From Candidatus Microthrix subdominans (GTDB lineage: Bacteria > Actinomycetota > Acidimicrobiia > Acidimicrobiales > Microtrichaceae), in contig JADJZA010000007.1 of NCBI GenBank assembly GCA_016719385.1, forward strand, positions 434,001 to 498,000: 64,000 bases of DNA. The letters run 5' to 3'. The notes beneath the pieces are model-generated. The model was not told where the DNA came from, did not search any database, and worked only from the letters and a program-made list of their open reading frames with translations. Below are positions 18,945-28,299 of this stretch, piece by piece (the first letter of the stretch is position 1; every line of letters begins with the position of its first letter). The position numbers and the translations under genes were made by a program.

Positions 18945-20473
18945 TCAGTGCAGGGTGACGCCGACCTCGGCGAGCACCTCGGTGAAGCGGTTTGATTCGA
19001 GCAGCTTCTCGGCGGCCGCCAGCTCCGGGGCCAGGTAGCGGTCGGGGCCCGGTCCGGAAACCTCGGTCCGCAGCAGCTGACGCAGTGCGTCGGTGGCGGG
19101 GGAGGGCTCGAGCGGTGCCCGCAGGTCGATCGCCCGGGCGGCGCAGATGTACTCGACCGCAAGGATCCGCCGGACATTGTCGATCACCTTGCGCAGCTTG
19201 CGCACCGCCAGCCACGCCATCGACACGTGGTCCTCCTGCATGCCCGACGTGGGCAGCGAGTCCACCGACGCCGGGGCGGCCAGGCGCTTGTTCTCCGATG
19301 CCATCGCCGCTGCGGTGTAGTGCCCGATCATCATTCCGCTGTCGACCCCGACCTCCTCCGGCAGGAACGGCGGCAACCCCTGGCTGCGGGTGTGATCCAA
19401 CATGCGGTCCATCCGACGCTCAGCGATCGCACCGATCTCGGAGACGGCGATCGCCAGAAGTCGGCGGCAAACCCAGCGGAGCCCCGTGGAAGTTGCCGCA
19501 CGACTCGACCCGGCCGTCGGGCAGCACCATCGGATTGTCGATGGCGGAGGCCAGCTCGTAACCGGCGACCGAGGTGCAATGGGCCAGCGTGTCTCGCACC
19601 GCCCCGTGCACCGAGGGGGTGCAGCGGATCGAGTAGGCATCCTGCACCCGCACGTCGTCGGGGGTGTCGTGGCTGGCGACGATCGGCGAGTCGGCGAGCA
19701 TGGTCACCAGGTTGGCGGCGGAGACGGCCTGGCCCGGCTGGAGGACGAATCGCCTGAAGGTCGGCGGCGAAGGGCGAGGCGGTGGCCAGCAGCCCTCGAC
19801 GGTCATGGCGGTGATGGCATCGGCCTGGACGAGCAGGCGCGCGGTGTCGTCGATCGCCAGGCACAACATGCCCAGAATGGCGTCGGTGCCGTTGGTGACC
19901 GCCAGACCCTCCTTCTCGGCCAGGACGATCGGCTCGAGGCCGGCGTCGGCCAGGGCGTTGGCTGCGGGGCGGCGGCGACCGTCGTGGTCAACCTCGCCCT
20001 CGCCGAGCAGCGCCAGGGCGCCGTGGGCCAGCGGAGCCAGGTCACCGCTGGCGCCGAGCGACCCGTACTTCGGGCACGACCGGCGAGATGCCGGCGTTGA
20101 GCAGATCGACCATGCCCTGGGCCACCAGCGGACGGGCACCGCTGTAGCCGAGGGCCAGGGTGCGGGCGCGAAGCAGCATCATCGCCCGGACGACCTCGTC
20201 CTCGACCGGGTCGCCCATGCCCGCGGCGTGGGAGCGGACCAGGGCGGCCTGAAGTGCGCGTCGTCGCTCCGGCGGGATCGACACCGTGGCCAACGCGCCG
20301 AACCCGGTGGAGATGCCGTAGTTGGGTGCGCCTTCAGCGAGACGTTCGACCGTTGCCCGGGCGGTTTCCATCGCGTCGAGTGCGGCTGGGGTCAGCTCGA
20401 CCCGCTCGCCTTGGCGGGCGACGGCGACCACATTGGCGATCGTGACGCCGGGGCCGTCGAGTTGGATGGTCAT
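18945..20473 (-). pseudogene. hutH: Histidine ammonia-lyase (frameshifted)
   Basis: HutH deaminates L-histidine to urocanate, the first step of histidine breakdown. The MIO-forming Ala-Ser-Gly is present in GSLGASGDLAPLAHG, preceded by NYGISTGFGALATV and followed by KEGLALTNGT-type KEGLAVTNGTDAILG, YSIRCTPSVHGAVRD (the conserved YSxRCxPQxxG region), ASAIDNPMVLPDG and a C-terminal SGMQEDHVSMAWLA. About five single-base shifts (near 20076, 19790, 19745, 19485 and 19468) split it into frames; corrected length is about 505 residues, normal. The start ATG at 20473 overlaps the IclR stop as ATGA. Five independent indels in an enzyme whose residues are otherwise perfectly kept suggests base-calling errors. 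Confidence 0.88.
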
Positions 20474-21202
20474 GTGAGGTCCTCTCCGCTGAAGCGAAGC
20501 TCGCGTTCGAGCGCTTCGACGGCATGGTTGAGTGCGGTTTCGTGTTCGGCGCGTTCCTCGATGCCGAAGCGGTGCTCCGGCCCGACGATCGACACGGCGA
20601 TGCCCAGCGTCCCCTCGACGGGAAGCGCTCGGCTGATGGCGGTGATGTCCTCCTCGATCGCACCGGTGCGATCGACGACCAGGCCGGGGCTGCGCAGCGC
20701 CGACCCCAGGGCGGAGTTTTCCAGGGGCACATCCTGGCCGACCCAGCCAACGTGGCGGATCGCCCGGGGGCTCTCCGCGGCGGCGACGTAGGTGCCGATA
20801 CGTCCGTCGCTGATCGCCAGGTAGGCGGATTCGCCGGTCTCCGCGGCCAGCCGATCGAGGTGGGGCTGGGCGGCGGCGGCGAGCCGGTCGAGCACGCTGC
20901 GGTCGCGCAGCGAGGCGGAGAGGCGCAACAGGGTGGGTCCGGCCGAGTAGTCGCCGGAATCGTTGCGTTCCAGGTAGCCGCGAACCTCGAGTGCCCGCAG
21001 GTAGCGCAGCGTGGTGGTGGGCGTGAGACCGGACGTGGTGGCGGCGCTGGTCAGGTTGCAGCTGTGCTTTGACAGCACGATCTCCAGCACGTCGAGGAGC
21101 CCTCCGATCGAGCGAGGGGGACCGCCGGATCCTCGGATGCCGTGCCGTCGAGCTCCGCCGTCGGAGGTGGTCGGGGTGGAGGGTTCGGGTGTCCGGGTTC
21201 AT
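20470..21202 (-). CDS. IclR-family regulator, probably of the hut genes
   Basis: A one-gene-upstream regulator of hutH. The N-terminal winged helix is GGLLDVLEIVLSKHSC then SAATTSGLTPTTTLRYLRAL, and the C-terminal effector domain has TGESAYLAISDGRIGTYVAA and DRTGAIEEDITAISRALPVE-GTLGIAVSIVG, the usual IclR ligand-binding pattern. The clean frame starts at 21090; sequence up to SIGGLLDVLEI shows the true start is further up, probably the ATG at 21202, with a one-base shift near 21165. It overlaps hutH by 4 nt and is divergent from hutU, the classic layout for a local regulator. Histidine or urocanate is the likely inducer, by inference. Confidence 0.8.
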
Positions 21203-21253
21203 CGCCTGCTCCGATCGCTTTCGCTGCGTGCCGAGTGTGTCGTCTGGTGACAA

Positions 21254-21276
21254 ACGTTGTTACTGATTGACAACGT
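21254..21276. promoter_or_regulatory. Dyad ACGTTGT-N9-ACAACGT between IclR gene and hutU
   Basis: A perfect 7-bp inverted repeat (21254-21260 and 21270-21276) with a 9-nt spacer lies 28 nt before the hutU ATG, in the only divergent gap of the hut locus. Its size and place suit an IclR-type operator controlling both hutU and the IclR-hutH unit. Binding is inferred. Confidence 0.55.
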
Positions 21277-21303
21277 AGTGGTGTGACGGCCACACTGCAA
21301 GCC

Positions 21304-22992
21304 ATGAGCAACACGTTTGGTCCCCTCGGCACCCCGGTCACAAACATCTCGGCACCCCGCGGTACCAACCTCACCTGCAAGGGCTGGCAGCAGGAGGCCG
21401 CCTACCGCATGCTGCAGAACAACCTCGACCCCGAGGTGGCCGAGAACCCCGACGAGCTGGTCGTCTACGGCGGCACCGGTCGGGCCGCCCGCTCGTGGGA
21501 CGCCTACCGGGCGATGCTTCAGGGGCTCCCCTCGCTGGAACGCGACGAGACGATGCTGGTGCAGTCGGGCAAGCCGGTCGGGATTATGCGGACCCACGAG
21601 TGGGCGCCCCGAGTGATCATGGCCAACTCCAACCTGGTGCCCGACTGGGCCAACTGGGACGAGTTCCGTCGTCTCGAGGCCCAAGGCCTCACCATGTACG
21701 GCCAGATGACCGCCGGGTCGTGGATCTACATCGGCACCCAGGGCATCCTGCAGGGAACGTACGAGTGCTTTGCCGAGATCGCCCGCCTCCGCTTCGGCGG
21801 CACGCTGGCGGGGACTCTCACCGTCACCGCCGGTGCCGGCGGCATGGGCGGCGCCCAGCCCCTGGCGGTGACGATGAACGACGGCGTGGCGTTGTGCATC
21901 GACGTCGACCCGTGGCGGGTGCAGCGCCGCCACGAGCACCGCTACCTCGACGAGATCGCCCCGGACTACGCCAGCGCCGTCGCCAGGGTGACCGAGGCGA
22001 AGCGCACCAAGACGCCGCTGTCGGTCGGGCTGCTCGGCAACGCCGCCGACATCCTGCCCCGTCTGCTGGCCGACGGCGTCGACGCCGACATCGTCACCGA
22101 CCAGACCAGCGCCCACGACCCGCTGAGCTACATGCCGAACGACCTCTCCTCCGAGGCGGCCGAGGACATGAAGCGCAACGACCCCACCGAGTTCACCCGG
22201 CGGTCGCGAGCGGCGATGGCGGCCCACTGCGAGGCGATGGTCGGCTTCATGGACGCCGGCGCCGAGGTGTTCGACTACGGCAACAGCCTGCGGGCCGAGG
22301 CCAAGCTGGGTGGCTTCGACCGAGCCTTCGACTACCCGGGGTTCCTGCCCGCCTACATCCGCCCGCTGTTCTGCGAGGGGCTTGGCCCCTTCCGCTGGGT
22401 GGCGCTCTCGGGCGACCCGGCGGACATCGCCGCCACCGACCGGGCCGTGCTCGAGGAGTTCCCCGACAACGAAGGCCTGCACCGCTGGATTCAGCTGGCC
22501 GGCGAACGGGTGGCGTTTCAGGGGCTGCCCGCTCGCATCTGCTGGCTGGGCTACGGCGAACGGCATCGCTTGGGGCTGCGCTTCAACGAGATGGTCCGCT
22601 CCGGCGAGCTGTCCGCCCCGGTGGTGATCGGCCGCGACCACCTCGACTCCGGATCGGTGGCCTCGCCCTACCGGGAGACCGAAGCGATGGCCGACGGGTC
22701 CGACGCCATCGCCGACTGGCCCTTGCTCAACGGCCTGATCAACACCTGCTCGGGGGCCACCTGGGTGAGCATCCACCACGGCGGCGGCACCGGCATCGGC
22801 CGGTCGATCCACGCCGGTCAGGTCAGCGTCGCCGACGGCACCGACCTGGCGGCCGAAAAGCTGGAGCGGGTGCTGACCAACGACCCGGGGATGGGCGTGA
22901 TTCGACACGTCGATGCCGGCTACGACCGAGCGATCGAGGTGGCCGATGAGCGCGGCGTCACGATACCTATGAAGACGGAGGCAACATCATGA
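21304..22992 (+). CDS. hutU: Urocanate hydratase
   Basis: A 562-residue NAD-dependent enzyme that converts urocanate to 4-imidazolone-5-propionate. Signature parts are seen: CKGWQQEAAYRMLQNNLDPE at the N-terminus, YGGTGRAARSWDAY, TVTAGAGGMGGAQPLA (NAD binding), PARICWLGYGERHRLG and HHGGGTGIGRSIHAGQ. Length is normal and the frame intact, unlike hutH. I chose the ATG at 21304; GTG at 21283 would add seven residues and lie closer to the dyad. The stop overlaps the next ATG (ATGA), so the dioxygenase gene is translationally coupled. Confidence 0.95.
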   Translation: MSNTFGPLGTPVTNISAPRGTNLTCKGWQQEAAYRMLQNNLDPEVAENPDELVVYGGTGRAARSWDAYRAMLQGLPSLERDETMLVQSGKPVGIMRTHEWAPRVIMANSNLVPDWANWDEFRRLEAQGLTMYGQMTAGSWIYIGTQGILQGTYECFAEIARLRFGGTLAGTLTVTAGAGGMGGAQPLAVTMNDGVALCIDVDPWRVQRRHEHRYLDEIAPDYASAVARVTEAKRTKTPLSVGLLGNAADILPRLLADGVDADIVTDQTSAHDPLSYMPNDLSSEAAEDMKRNDPTEFTRRSRAAMAAHCEAMVGFMDAGAEVFDYGNSLRAEAKLGGFDRAFDYPGFLPAYIRPLFCEGLGPFRWVALSGDPADIAATDRAVLEEFPDNEGLHRWIQLAGERVAFQGLPARICWLGYGERHRLGLRFNEMVRSGELSAPVVIGRDHLDSGSVASPYRETEAMADGSDAIADWPLLNGLINTCSGATWVSIHHGGGTGIGRSIHAGQVSVADGTDLAAEKLERVLTNDPGMGVIRHVDAGYDRAIEVADERGVTIPMKTEATS

Positions 22993-23807
22993 GTAACTGG
23001 ACGATCGAGGGCGACTACGAGGCCGACGGGGCGGTGTGCGTGCGTGGCGCGTTCACCCCCGAACAGATCGGCTGGGCCACCGAGGCGATCGACGAGAATC
23101 TCGCCGACCTGTCCCCCAGGGCCAAGCGGGCCAGCGCCGACAGCGACGGGGCCTTTATCGAGGACTTCTGCAACTGGAATCGGCTGCCGGCCATGGAGCG
23201 CTTCATCAAGGAGTCGCCCGGGGCCGAGATCGCCGCCGAGCTGACCCACTCCGACACGGTGCGGCTCTACCACGACCACGTGCTGGTCAAGGAGCCGGGC
23301 ACCAAGCAGCGCACCCCCTGGCATCAGGACCAGCCGTACTACAACGTCGACGGCACCCAGAACGCGTCGATGTGGTTTCCGGTCGATCCGGTGGCCCGGT
23401 CGGCCACGTTGGAGTTCATCGCCGGCAGCCATCGGGGTCCCTGGTACATGCCCCGCACCTTCCTCGACGAAGAGGCCAAGTGGTTTCCCGACGGTGCGCT
23501 GGCCGAGCTGCCCGACTTCGACAACGAGCCCGACCGCTGGAAGATCCTCGGCTGGGAGCTCGAGCCGGGCGATGCGGTGTTCTTCAACATGTTGACCGTG
23601 CACGGCTCCGGGGGCGTGTCCGGCGCCAACCGGCGGCGGGTGCTGTCGGTGCGCTACCTCGGCGACGACATGGTGCACGCCCCTCGGCACTGGACCACCT
23701 CGCCGCCCTTCGACGGTCTGGACGCCGAGATCCCCGAGGGGGTGCCGATGGACCATCCGCTGTTCCCGATGCTGTGGACCCGGTCCGACGGACTGGTTGC
23801 TGCTTGA
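22989..23807 (+). CDS. PhyH-type Fe(II)/2-oxoglutarate dioxygenase inside the hut operon
   Basis: A 272-residue protein of the phytanoyl-CoA dioxygenase family. The iron facial triad is visible as His and Asp in TPWHQDQPYYN and the distal His in MLTVHGSGGVS, with the 2-oxoglutarate Arg in NRRRVLSVRY. It overlaps hutU by 4 nt and its TGA overlaps the ATG of the deformylase-like gene, so it is firmly within the operon. No PhyH step is part of known histidine degradation. It may process a modified histidine or urocanate (for example a methylated one) or an unrelated metabolite; this is inference. Confidence 0.85.
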   Translation: MSNWTIEGDYEADGAVCVRGAFTPEQIGWATEAIDENLADLSPRAKRASADSDGAFIEDFCNWNRLPAMERFIKESPGAEIAAELTHSDTVRLYHDHVLVKEPGTKQRTPWHQDQPYYNVDGTQNASMWFPVDPVARSATLEFIAGSHRGPWYMPRTFLDEEAKWFPDGALAELPDFDNEPDRWKILGWELEPGDAVFFNMLTVHGSGGVSGANRRRVLSVRYLGDDMVHAPRHWTTSPPFDGLDAEIPEGVPMDHPLFPMLWTRSDGLVAA

Positions 23808-24379
23808 TGGCAACGCGAGAGGTTCAGTCGATCGGCCACCCGGCGCTGCGGGAGGTGGCCGAGCCTGTTGCGCCGGCCGACGTCACGTCGCCGGCGACCC
23901 AGGCGTTGATCGACGACCTCATCGCCACGATGCGCCACGCCAACGGCGCCGGCCTGGCCGCCACCCAGGTGGGCGAGCCGGTGCGCATCGCCGTCATGGA
24001 GGTGGGCGACAACCCCCGCTACCCCTACAAGCCCCGCATCCCGCTGACCGTGGCGATCAACCCGGTGATCGAACCGCTCGACGACGAGCTGGTCGTCATC
24101 AACGAGGGCTGCCTGTCGGTGCCGCTGCGGGGCGAGGTGCGGCGCCACGTCAACGTGCGGGTGCGCTACCTCGACCGGGACGGCGGCGAGCACGACGAGG
24201 TGATCCGTGGGTTGACCGCCGCCACCTGGCAACACGAGTGCGACCACCTGGACGGCGTGCTGTTCATCGACAAGGTGGACGACCCGACCACCCTCAGCAC
24301 CTGGGACGAGTACGAGACCCACCACCGCGACGCGTTCGTCGAGCGCATCACGGCGTTCGTCGGCCGGGTGGGTTCATGA
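23807..24379 (+). CDS. def: Peptide-deformylase-like metalloenzyme in the hut operon
   Basis: A 190-residue protein with all three deformylase motifs: GAGLAATQ, EGCLSVP (metal Cys) and HECDHLDG (two metal His with the catalytic Glu). Deformylase removes formyl from N-terminal formyl-Met. Here the gene sits between a dioxygenase (TGATG overlap) and hutF, in a pathway whose HutF product is N-formyl-L-glutamate, and no hutG is seen. It may therefore act as the N-formylglutamate deformylase, which is a proposal; it could equally be a second housekeeping deformylase. Its 3' end lies in the first copy of a 17-bp tandem repeat. Confidence 0.88.
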   Translation: MATREVQSIGHPALREVAEPVAPADVTSPATQALIDDLIATMRHANGAGLAATQVGEPVRIAVMEVGDNPRYPYKPRIPLTVAINPVIEPLDDELVVINEGCLSVPLRGEVRRHVNVRVRYLDRDGGEHDEVIRGLTAATWQHECDHLDGVLFIDKVDDPTTLSTWDEYETHHRDAFVERITAFVGRVGS

Positions 24380-24433
24380 GCATGGTGGGTTCGTGAGCAT
24401 GGTGGGTTCGTGAACTGGGTTGGTTCGTGACGG
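24367..24433. repeat. 17-bp tandem repeat (about 3.5-4 copies) after the deformylase-like gene
   Basis: The unit GGTGGGTTCGTGAGCAT occurs at 24367-24383 (one base different) and 24384-24400 exactly, then decays at 24401-24417 and 24418-24433. The first copy includes the deformylase stop codon. Each copy carries a GTGA or ATGA that could act as a start/stop. Probably slippage-derived; a regulatory role is not shown. Confidence 0.75.
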
Positions 24434-24535
24434 AAACCTCAGCGCTGTTGACCGCGCACGGCCTGCGTTTACGGCGCAGCAAACTGGGTGACGCACGGAG
24501 GCGTCCAGCCGCCATGCGGACGAAGGGAGCTCCTG

Positions 24536-24982
24536 ATGGAGCAGCGCATCGACATGTGGAAGCAGGCCCCGGACGCGTTCAAGGCGGTGCTGGCGCTCGA
24601 GACCTACGCCAAGAAGAACGTCGACCCCACGTTGTTCGAGCTGATCAAGATCCGGGCCTCGATGATCAACGGCTGCGCCTACTGCCTGGACATGCACACG
24701 ACCGACGCCGTGGCGGAGGGCGAGGATCCGCGGCGAGCGATCGCAGTGGCCACATGGCGGGAGTCGCCCTATTTCAGCGAGGCGGAGCGGGCGGCGCTCG
24801 AACTCACCGACGAGGTCACCCGCATGGGGGAGCACGGCGTGACCGACCGGGTCTGGGACGCTGCACGCCAGCACTTCGACGAACTCGAAGTCACCAACAT
24901 CGTCATGGCGATCGTGGCCATCAACATCTGGAACCGGGTGGCGGTCACCGCCCACACGCCGGCTGCACCGTTGGCGAGCTGA
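24536..24982 (+). CDS. Carboxymuconolactone decarboxylase / AhpD-family protein
   Basis: A 148-residue helical protein with the AhpD-like redox/active motif INGCAYCLDMHT (Cys-x-x-Cys, then His). Family members reduce peroxidases or act as small thiol-dependent oxidoreductases; some are gamma-carboxymuconolactone decarboxylases. The ATG at 24536 follows a GGGAGCTCC ribosome site. It lies between the deformylase-like gene and hutF in the same direction. Its role in histidine breakdown is unknown, and it may simply ride along. Confidence 0.85.
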   Translation: MEQRIDMWKQAPDAFKAVLALETYAKKNVDPTLFELIKIRASMINGCAYCLDMHTTDAVAEGEDPRRAIAVATWRESPYFSEAERAALELTDEVTRMGEHGVTDRVWDAARQHFDELEVTNIVMAIVAINIWNRVAVTAHTPAAPLAS

Positions 24983-25034
24983 GTCGGGGAGGCGTCGCCA
25001 CGCTTGCCGGTTGCACGAAGGCACTGGTGGGCCG

Positions 25035-26390
25035 GTGAGCAGGGCAATCAGCGGCAGCTACCACTGCGATCTGGCGGTGATCGACGGGTCGGTCGAGGCG
25101 TCCGTGGCGATCGAGGTGGTGGACGGCCGCTTCACGTCGATCGTGGTCGGCACCGCTGCGGATCCCGGCGCCACCCACCTGGCGGGGCTGAGCACCCCGG
25201 GACTGGCCAACACCCACAGCCACGCCTTTCACCGGGCCTTGCGGTCGCGCACCCAGGCCGAGGGCGGCACGTTCTGGACGTGGCGCGAGGTGATGTACCG
25301 GGCGGCCGCCCGTCTCGACCCGGACGGCTACCACCGCCTCGCCCGGGCGACGTTCGCCGAGATGGCGCTGGCCGGCATCACCTGCGTGGGCGAATTCCAC
25401 TACCTGCACCACCAGGCCAACGGCACCCCCTATGACGACCCCAACGCCATGGGCGAGGCGGTGCTGGCGGCCGCCGCCGAGGCCGGCATTCGCATCACCC
25501 TGCTCGACACGTTGTACCTGCACGGCGGCCTCGACGGCGACGGGTACCTGCCGGTCGGCGCCGAGCAGCGCCGCTTCTGCGACGCAAGTGCCGAGTACTG
25601 GGCGCAACGGGTCGACCTGCTCGGCCCCGATCCCTCGACACAGCGGGTCGGCGCAGCGATCCATTCGCTGCGGGCGGTCGACCCGGCGGCGATGTCGTCG
25701 CTCACCGACTGGGCGGCGGCGACCGACGCCCCGCTGCACGCCCACGTGTCCGAGCAGACCGCCGAGAACGAGGCCTGCCTCGCCCACCACGGCGTCACGC
25801 CCACCGCCCTGCTCGCCGCAGCGGGGGCGCTGGGCCCACGGTTCAGCGCCGTGCACGCCACCCACCTGACCGAGGCCGACATCGTCCTGCTCGCCGACGC
25901 CGAGGCGATCGTGGCGATGTGCCCGACCACCGAACGCGACCTGGGCGACGGCATCGGCCCGACGGCGTCGTTCGCCGACGCAGGGATTGCGATGACGCTG
26001 GGCACCGACTCGAACGCCTCGATCGACATCTTTGAGGAGGCCCGGGCCTTGGAGCTGCACGAGCGGCTGCGCAGCCAACGCCGCGGCGTCCACGCGGCGC
26101 CCGAGCTGCTGGCGATGGCGACCGAGAACGGCCATCGCAGCCTGGGCTGGGATGACGCCGGCACGATCACTGTGGGGGCCCGGGCCGACCTGGTAACGGT
26201 GACCCTCGACTCGGTGCGCACCGCCGGCACGCCCCCCGGCTCGGCGATCGAGGCAGCGGTGTTCGCCGCCGCTGCGAGTGACGTCACGCACGTGTTGGTC
26301 GACGGGCGTGTGGTTGTGGCCGATGGGCGCCATGCCACGCTCGACGTCCCGGCCGAACTGCAGGTGTCGATCGCAGAGTTGCTGGATTGA
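25035..26390 (+). CDS. hutF: N-formimino-L-glutamate deiminase
   Basis: A 451-residue amidohydrolase that turns N-formimino-L-glutamate into N-formyl-L-glutamate and ammonia. Metal and active-site parts are seen: GLANTHSHAFHRALRSRTQA, the APLHAHVSEQTAENEACL region, FSAVHATHLTEADI, and GTDSNASIDIFEEARALELH. These match HutF and not the related HutI or guanine deaminase. The start is probably the GTG at 25035 (VSRAISGSYHCDLAV), 13 nt after a GAAGG. The presence of HutF means the pathway runs through N-formylglutamate and needs a deformylase, which no HutG supplies here. Confidence 0.9.
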   Translation: MSRAISGSYHCDLAVIDGSVEASVAIEVVDGRFTSIVVGTAADPGATHLAGLSTPGLANTHSHAFHRALRSRTQAEGGTFWTWREVMYRAAARLDPDGYHRLARATFAEMALAGITCVGEFHYLHHQANGTPYDDPNAMGEAVLAAAAEAGIRITLLDTLYLHGGLDGDGYLPVGAEQRRFCDASAEYWAQRVDLLGPDPSTQRVGAAIHSLRAVDPAAMSSLTDWAAATDAPLHAHVSEQTAENEACLAHHGVTPTALLAAAGALGPRFSAVHATHLTEADIVLLADAEAIVAMCPTTERDLGDGIGPTASFADAGIAMTLGTDSNASIDIFEEARALELHERLRSQRRGVHAAPELLAMATENGHRSLGWDDAGTITVGARADLVTVTLDSVRTAGTPPGSAIEAAVFAAAASDVTHVLVDGRVVVADGRHATLDVPAELQVSIAELLD

Positions 26391-26452
26391 GTGTTGCTGG
26401 ACTGAGTGTTGCCGACCCCAACCAATGCCAACAGAGAGTTGCTGGACCAATG
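26378..26452. repeat. 15-bp degenerate repeats between hutF and hutI
   Basis: GTTGCTGGAYTGAGT occurs at 26378-26392 and 26393-26407, with a partial copy after it and another GAGTTGCTGGA before the hutI ATG at 26450. The first copy holds the hutF stop. This looks like local duplication of the gene end. Confidence 0.6.
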
Positions 26453-27617
26453 AGTACCGAATCGCTCGTGATCGACAACATCGGCTCGCTGATCACCAAC
26501 GACCCGGCGTTGGGCCGGGGCCCGCTGGGCATCGTCGAGCACGCCAGCGTCGTGATCGATAACGACGTGGTCGTCGAGGTGGGCCCCGCCGGTGCGCTCG
26601 CCGACCGCCGCATCGATGCCGAGGGCGCCTGCGTGCTGCCCGGCTTTGTCGACTCGCACAGCCACCTGGTGTTCGCCGGCGACCGGGCCGAGGAGTTCAC
26701 CGCCCGCATGGCGGGCAAGCCCTACGACGGCGGTGGCATCCAGGTGACCACCGATGCCACCCGGGCCACGCCCACCCCGGCGCTCGACGCGCTGGTCCGA
26801 AACCGGCTGGCCGAGGCGCACCGGGCGGGCACGACGACGATCGAGATCAAGTCCGGCTACGGGCTGACCGTCGACGACGAGGCCCGGTCGGTCGACATCG
26901 CCCGCGCCCACACCCCGGAGGCCACGTTTCTCGGAGCGCACCTGCTGCCGCGCGAGTTCGCCGGGCGTGCGGACGATTACATCGACCTGGTGTGCAATGA
27001 CATGCTCGGCCGGGTGGCGGGGACGGCCAAGTGGGTGGACGCCTTCTGCGAGACCGGGGCATTCGACGCCGACCAGTGCCGGGCGGTGCTCGACGCCGGA
27101 CGGGCGGCCGGGCTGGGCCTGCGGCTGCACGGCAACCAGCTGGGCCACGGGCCGGGCGTACAACTGGCCGTCGAGTGTGGGTGCGCGTCGGTCGACCATT
27201 GCACCTACCTGACCGACGTCGACATCGAGGCGCTGTCCGGGAGCGACACGGTGGCGACGTTTCTGCCCGCCACCGACTTCTCCACCCGTCAGCCCTACCC
27301 CGACGCCCGTCGGGTGATCGACGCCGGCGCCACGGTGGCGCTGGCCTCCAACTGCAACCCGGGGTCCAGCTACACGACGTCGATCTCGTTCTGCATCGCC
27401 CTGGCGGTGCGGGACATGGGCATGACGATCGACGAGGCGATCGCTGCGGTTACCACCGGCGGCGCGGCGGCGCTGCGGCGCACCGACGTGGGTCGCCTGG
27501 CGCCGGGGTTTGCTGGCCACGCCGTCATCCTCGACGCGCCGAGCCATCACCACTTGGCCTATCGCCCGGGTGTCCCCCCTGATCCGCCAGACGATCGGTC
27601 CGTTGGGTGGCGGCTGA
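26450..27617 (+). CDS. hutI: Imidazolonepropionase (one C-terminal frameshift)
   Basis: HutI opens the imidazolone ring to give N-formimino-L-glutamate. Signatures: FVDSHSHLVFAGDRAEEF (metal His-x-His), EIKSGYGLTVDDEARS, TFLGAHLLPREF, HGNQLGHGPGVQLAVE, ALASNCNPGSSYTTSI. Start ATG at 26450. In the C-run at about 27571-27576 one extra C breaks the end: dropping it gives HLAYRPGVPLIRQTIGPLGG and a stop at 27617, the normal length (about 388 residues). Without it the frame runs to 27685. HutI is the third step, after HutU and before HutF. Confidence 0.92.
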
Positions 27618-27647
27618 CCGTGGCTCGCCGGCGTTGGCAGGCGGCGG

Positions 27648-28079
27648 TTACTTCTGGGTCGGGTCGGCGGGCACCGCGTAGCTGACCACGGCGTTGGCAG
27701 GCAGGTCATCCAGGTGCACGATCGACCGACCGAAGGGCCACAGCGAAAGCACGCTCAGCTTGAACGCCTGGATCCCAAACGGAATACCGATGATCGTGAT
27801 GCAGAGCAGCAGCCCTGCGGCGAGGTGGGCCAGGAAGATCTCCCAGCCGAACAACACGAGCCACACGACGTTCGCCCCGACCTCGAGGCACCCGCCGTCG
27901 GAGCTGCGCACGACGGTTTTGCCGAAGGGCCACAGCGTGAAGGCCGCCAGCTTGAATGCCTGCACCCCGAAGGGGATGCCGATGATGGTGATACACATCA
28001 CGAGCCCTGCAAGCGCGTAGCCGAGGGCCAGCCAGACGCCGGCGAAGATGAACCACAAGATGTTGCCGATGGTCCGCAT
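27648..28079 (-). CDS. YccF-domain membrane protein
   Basis: A 143-residue protein of two similar halves, each with hydrophobic spans and the signature CITIIGIPFGVQAFKLAAFT or CITIIGIPFGIQAFKLSVLS, then LWPFGK or LWPFGR. This is the YccF domain, a small inner-membrane protein of unknown function. It is convergent with hutI, about 30 nt apart. Start ATG at 28079. Confidence 0.9.
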   Translation of the reverse strand: MRTIGNILWFIFAGVWLALGYALAGLVMCITIIGIPFGVQAFKLAAFTLWPFGKTVVRSSDGGCLEVGANVVWLVLFGWEIFLAHLAAGLLLCITIIGIPFGIQAFKLSVLSLWPFGRSIVHLDDLPANAVVSYAVPADPTQK

Positions 28080-28299
28080 GACCCCGCCTCTCCTCGCCGT
28101 TGTCGAAACGCCAGCTCGGTGCTGACGTCATCGCCGGACGCTGGAGAGGGCGCTCGAGGGTGCACTCCCAGGACCGGCCCAACGGCCGTCACCGACGTTA
28201 CCTCCCACGTTGGCCACCCTGGTTGGACCATTGGACCTCTTGGCTACCATTCCCGGCTATGACCCCCGCTCAGGCGACTCGACTCTTTGTGACGCACCG

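Noticed and set aside
25430..27709. A leftward open frame of about 760 codons opposite hutF and hutI
   Set aside because: It is the mirror of the two hut genes caused by high GC; its protein is Arg/Gly/Ala-rich with no domain.
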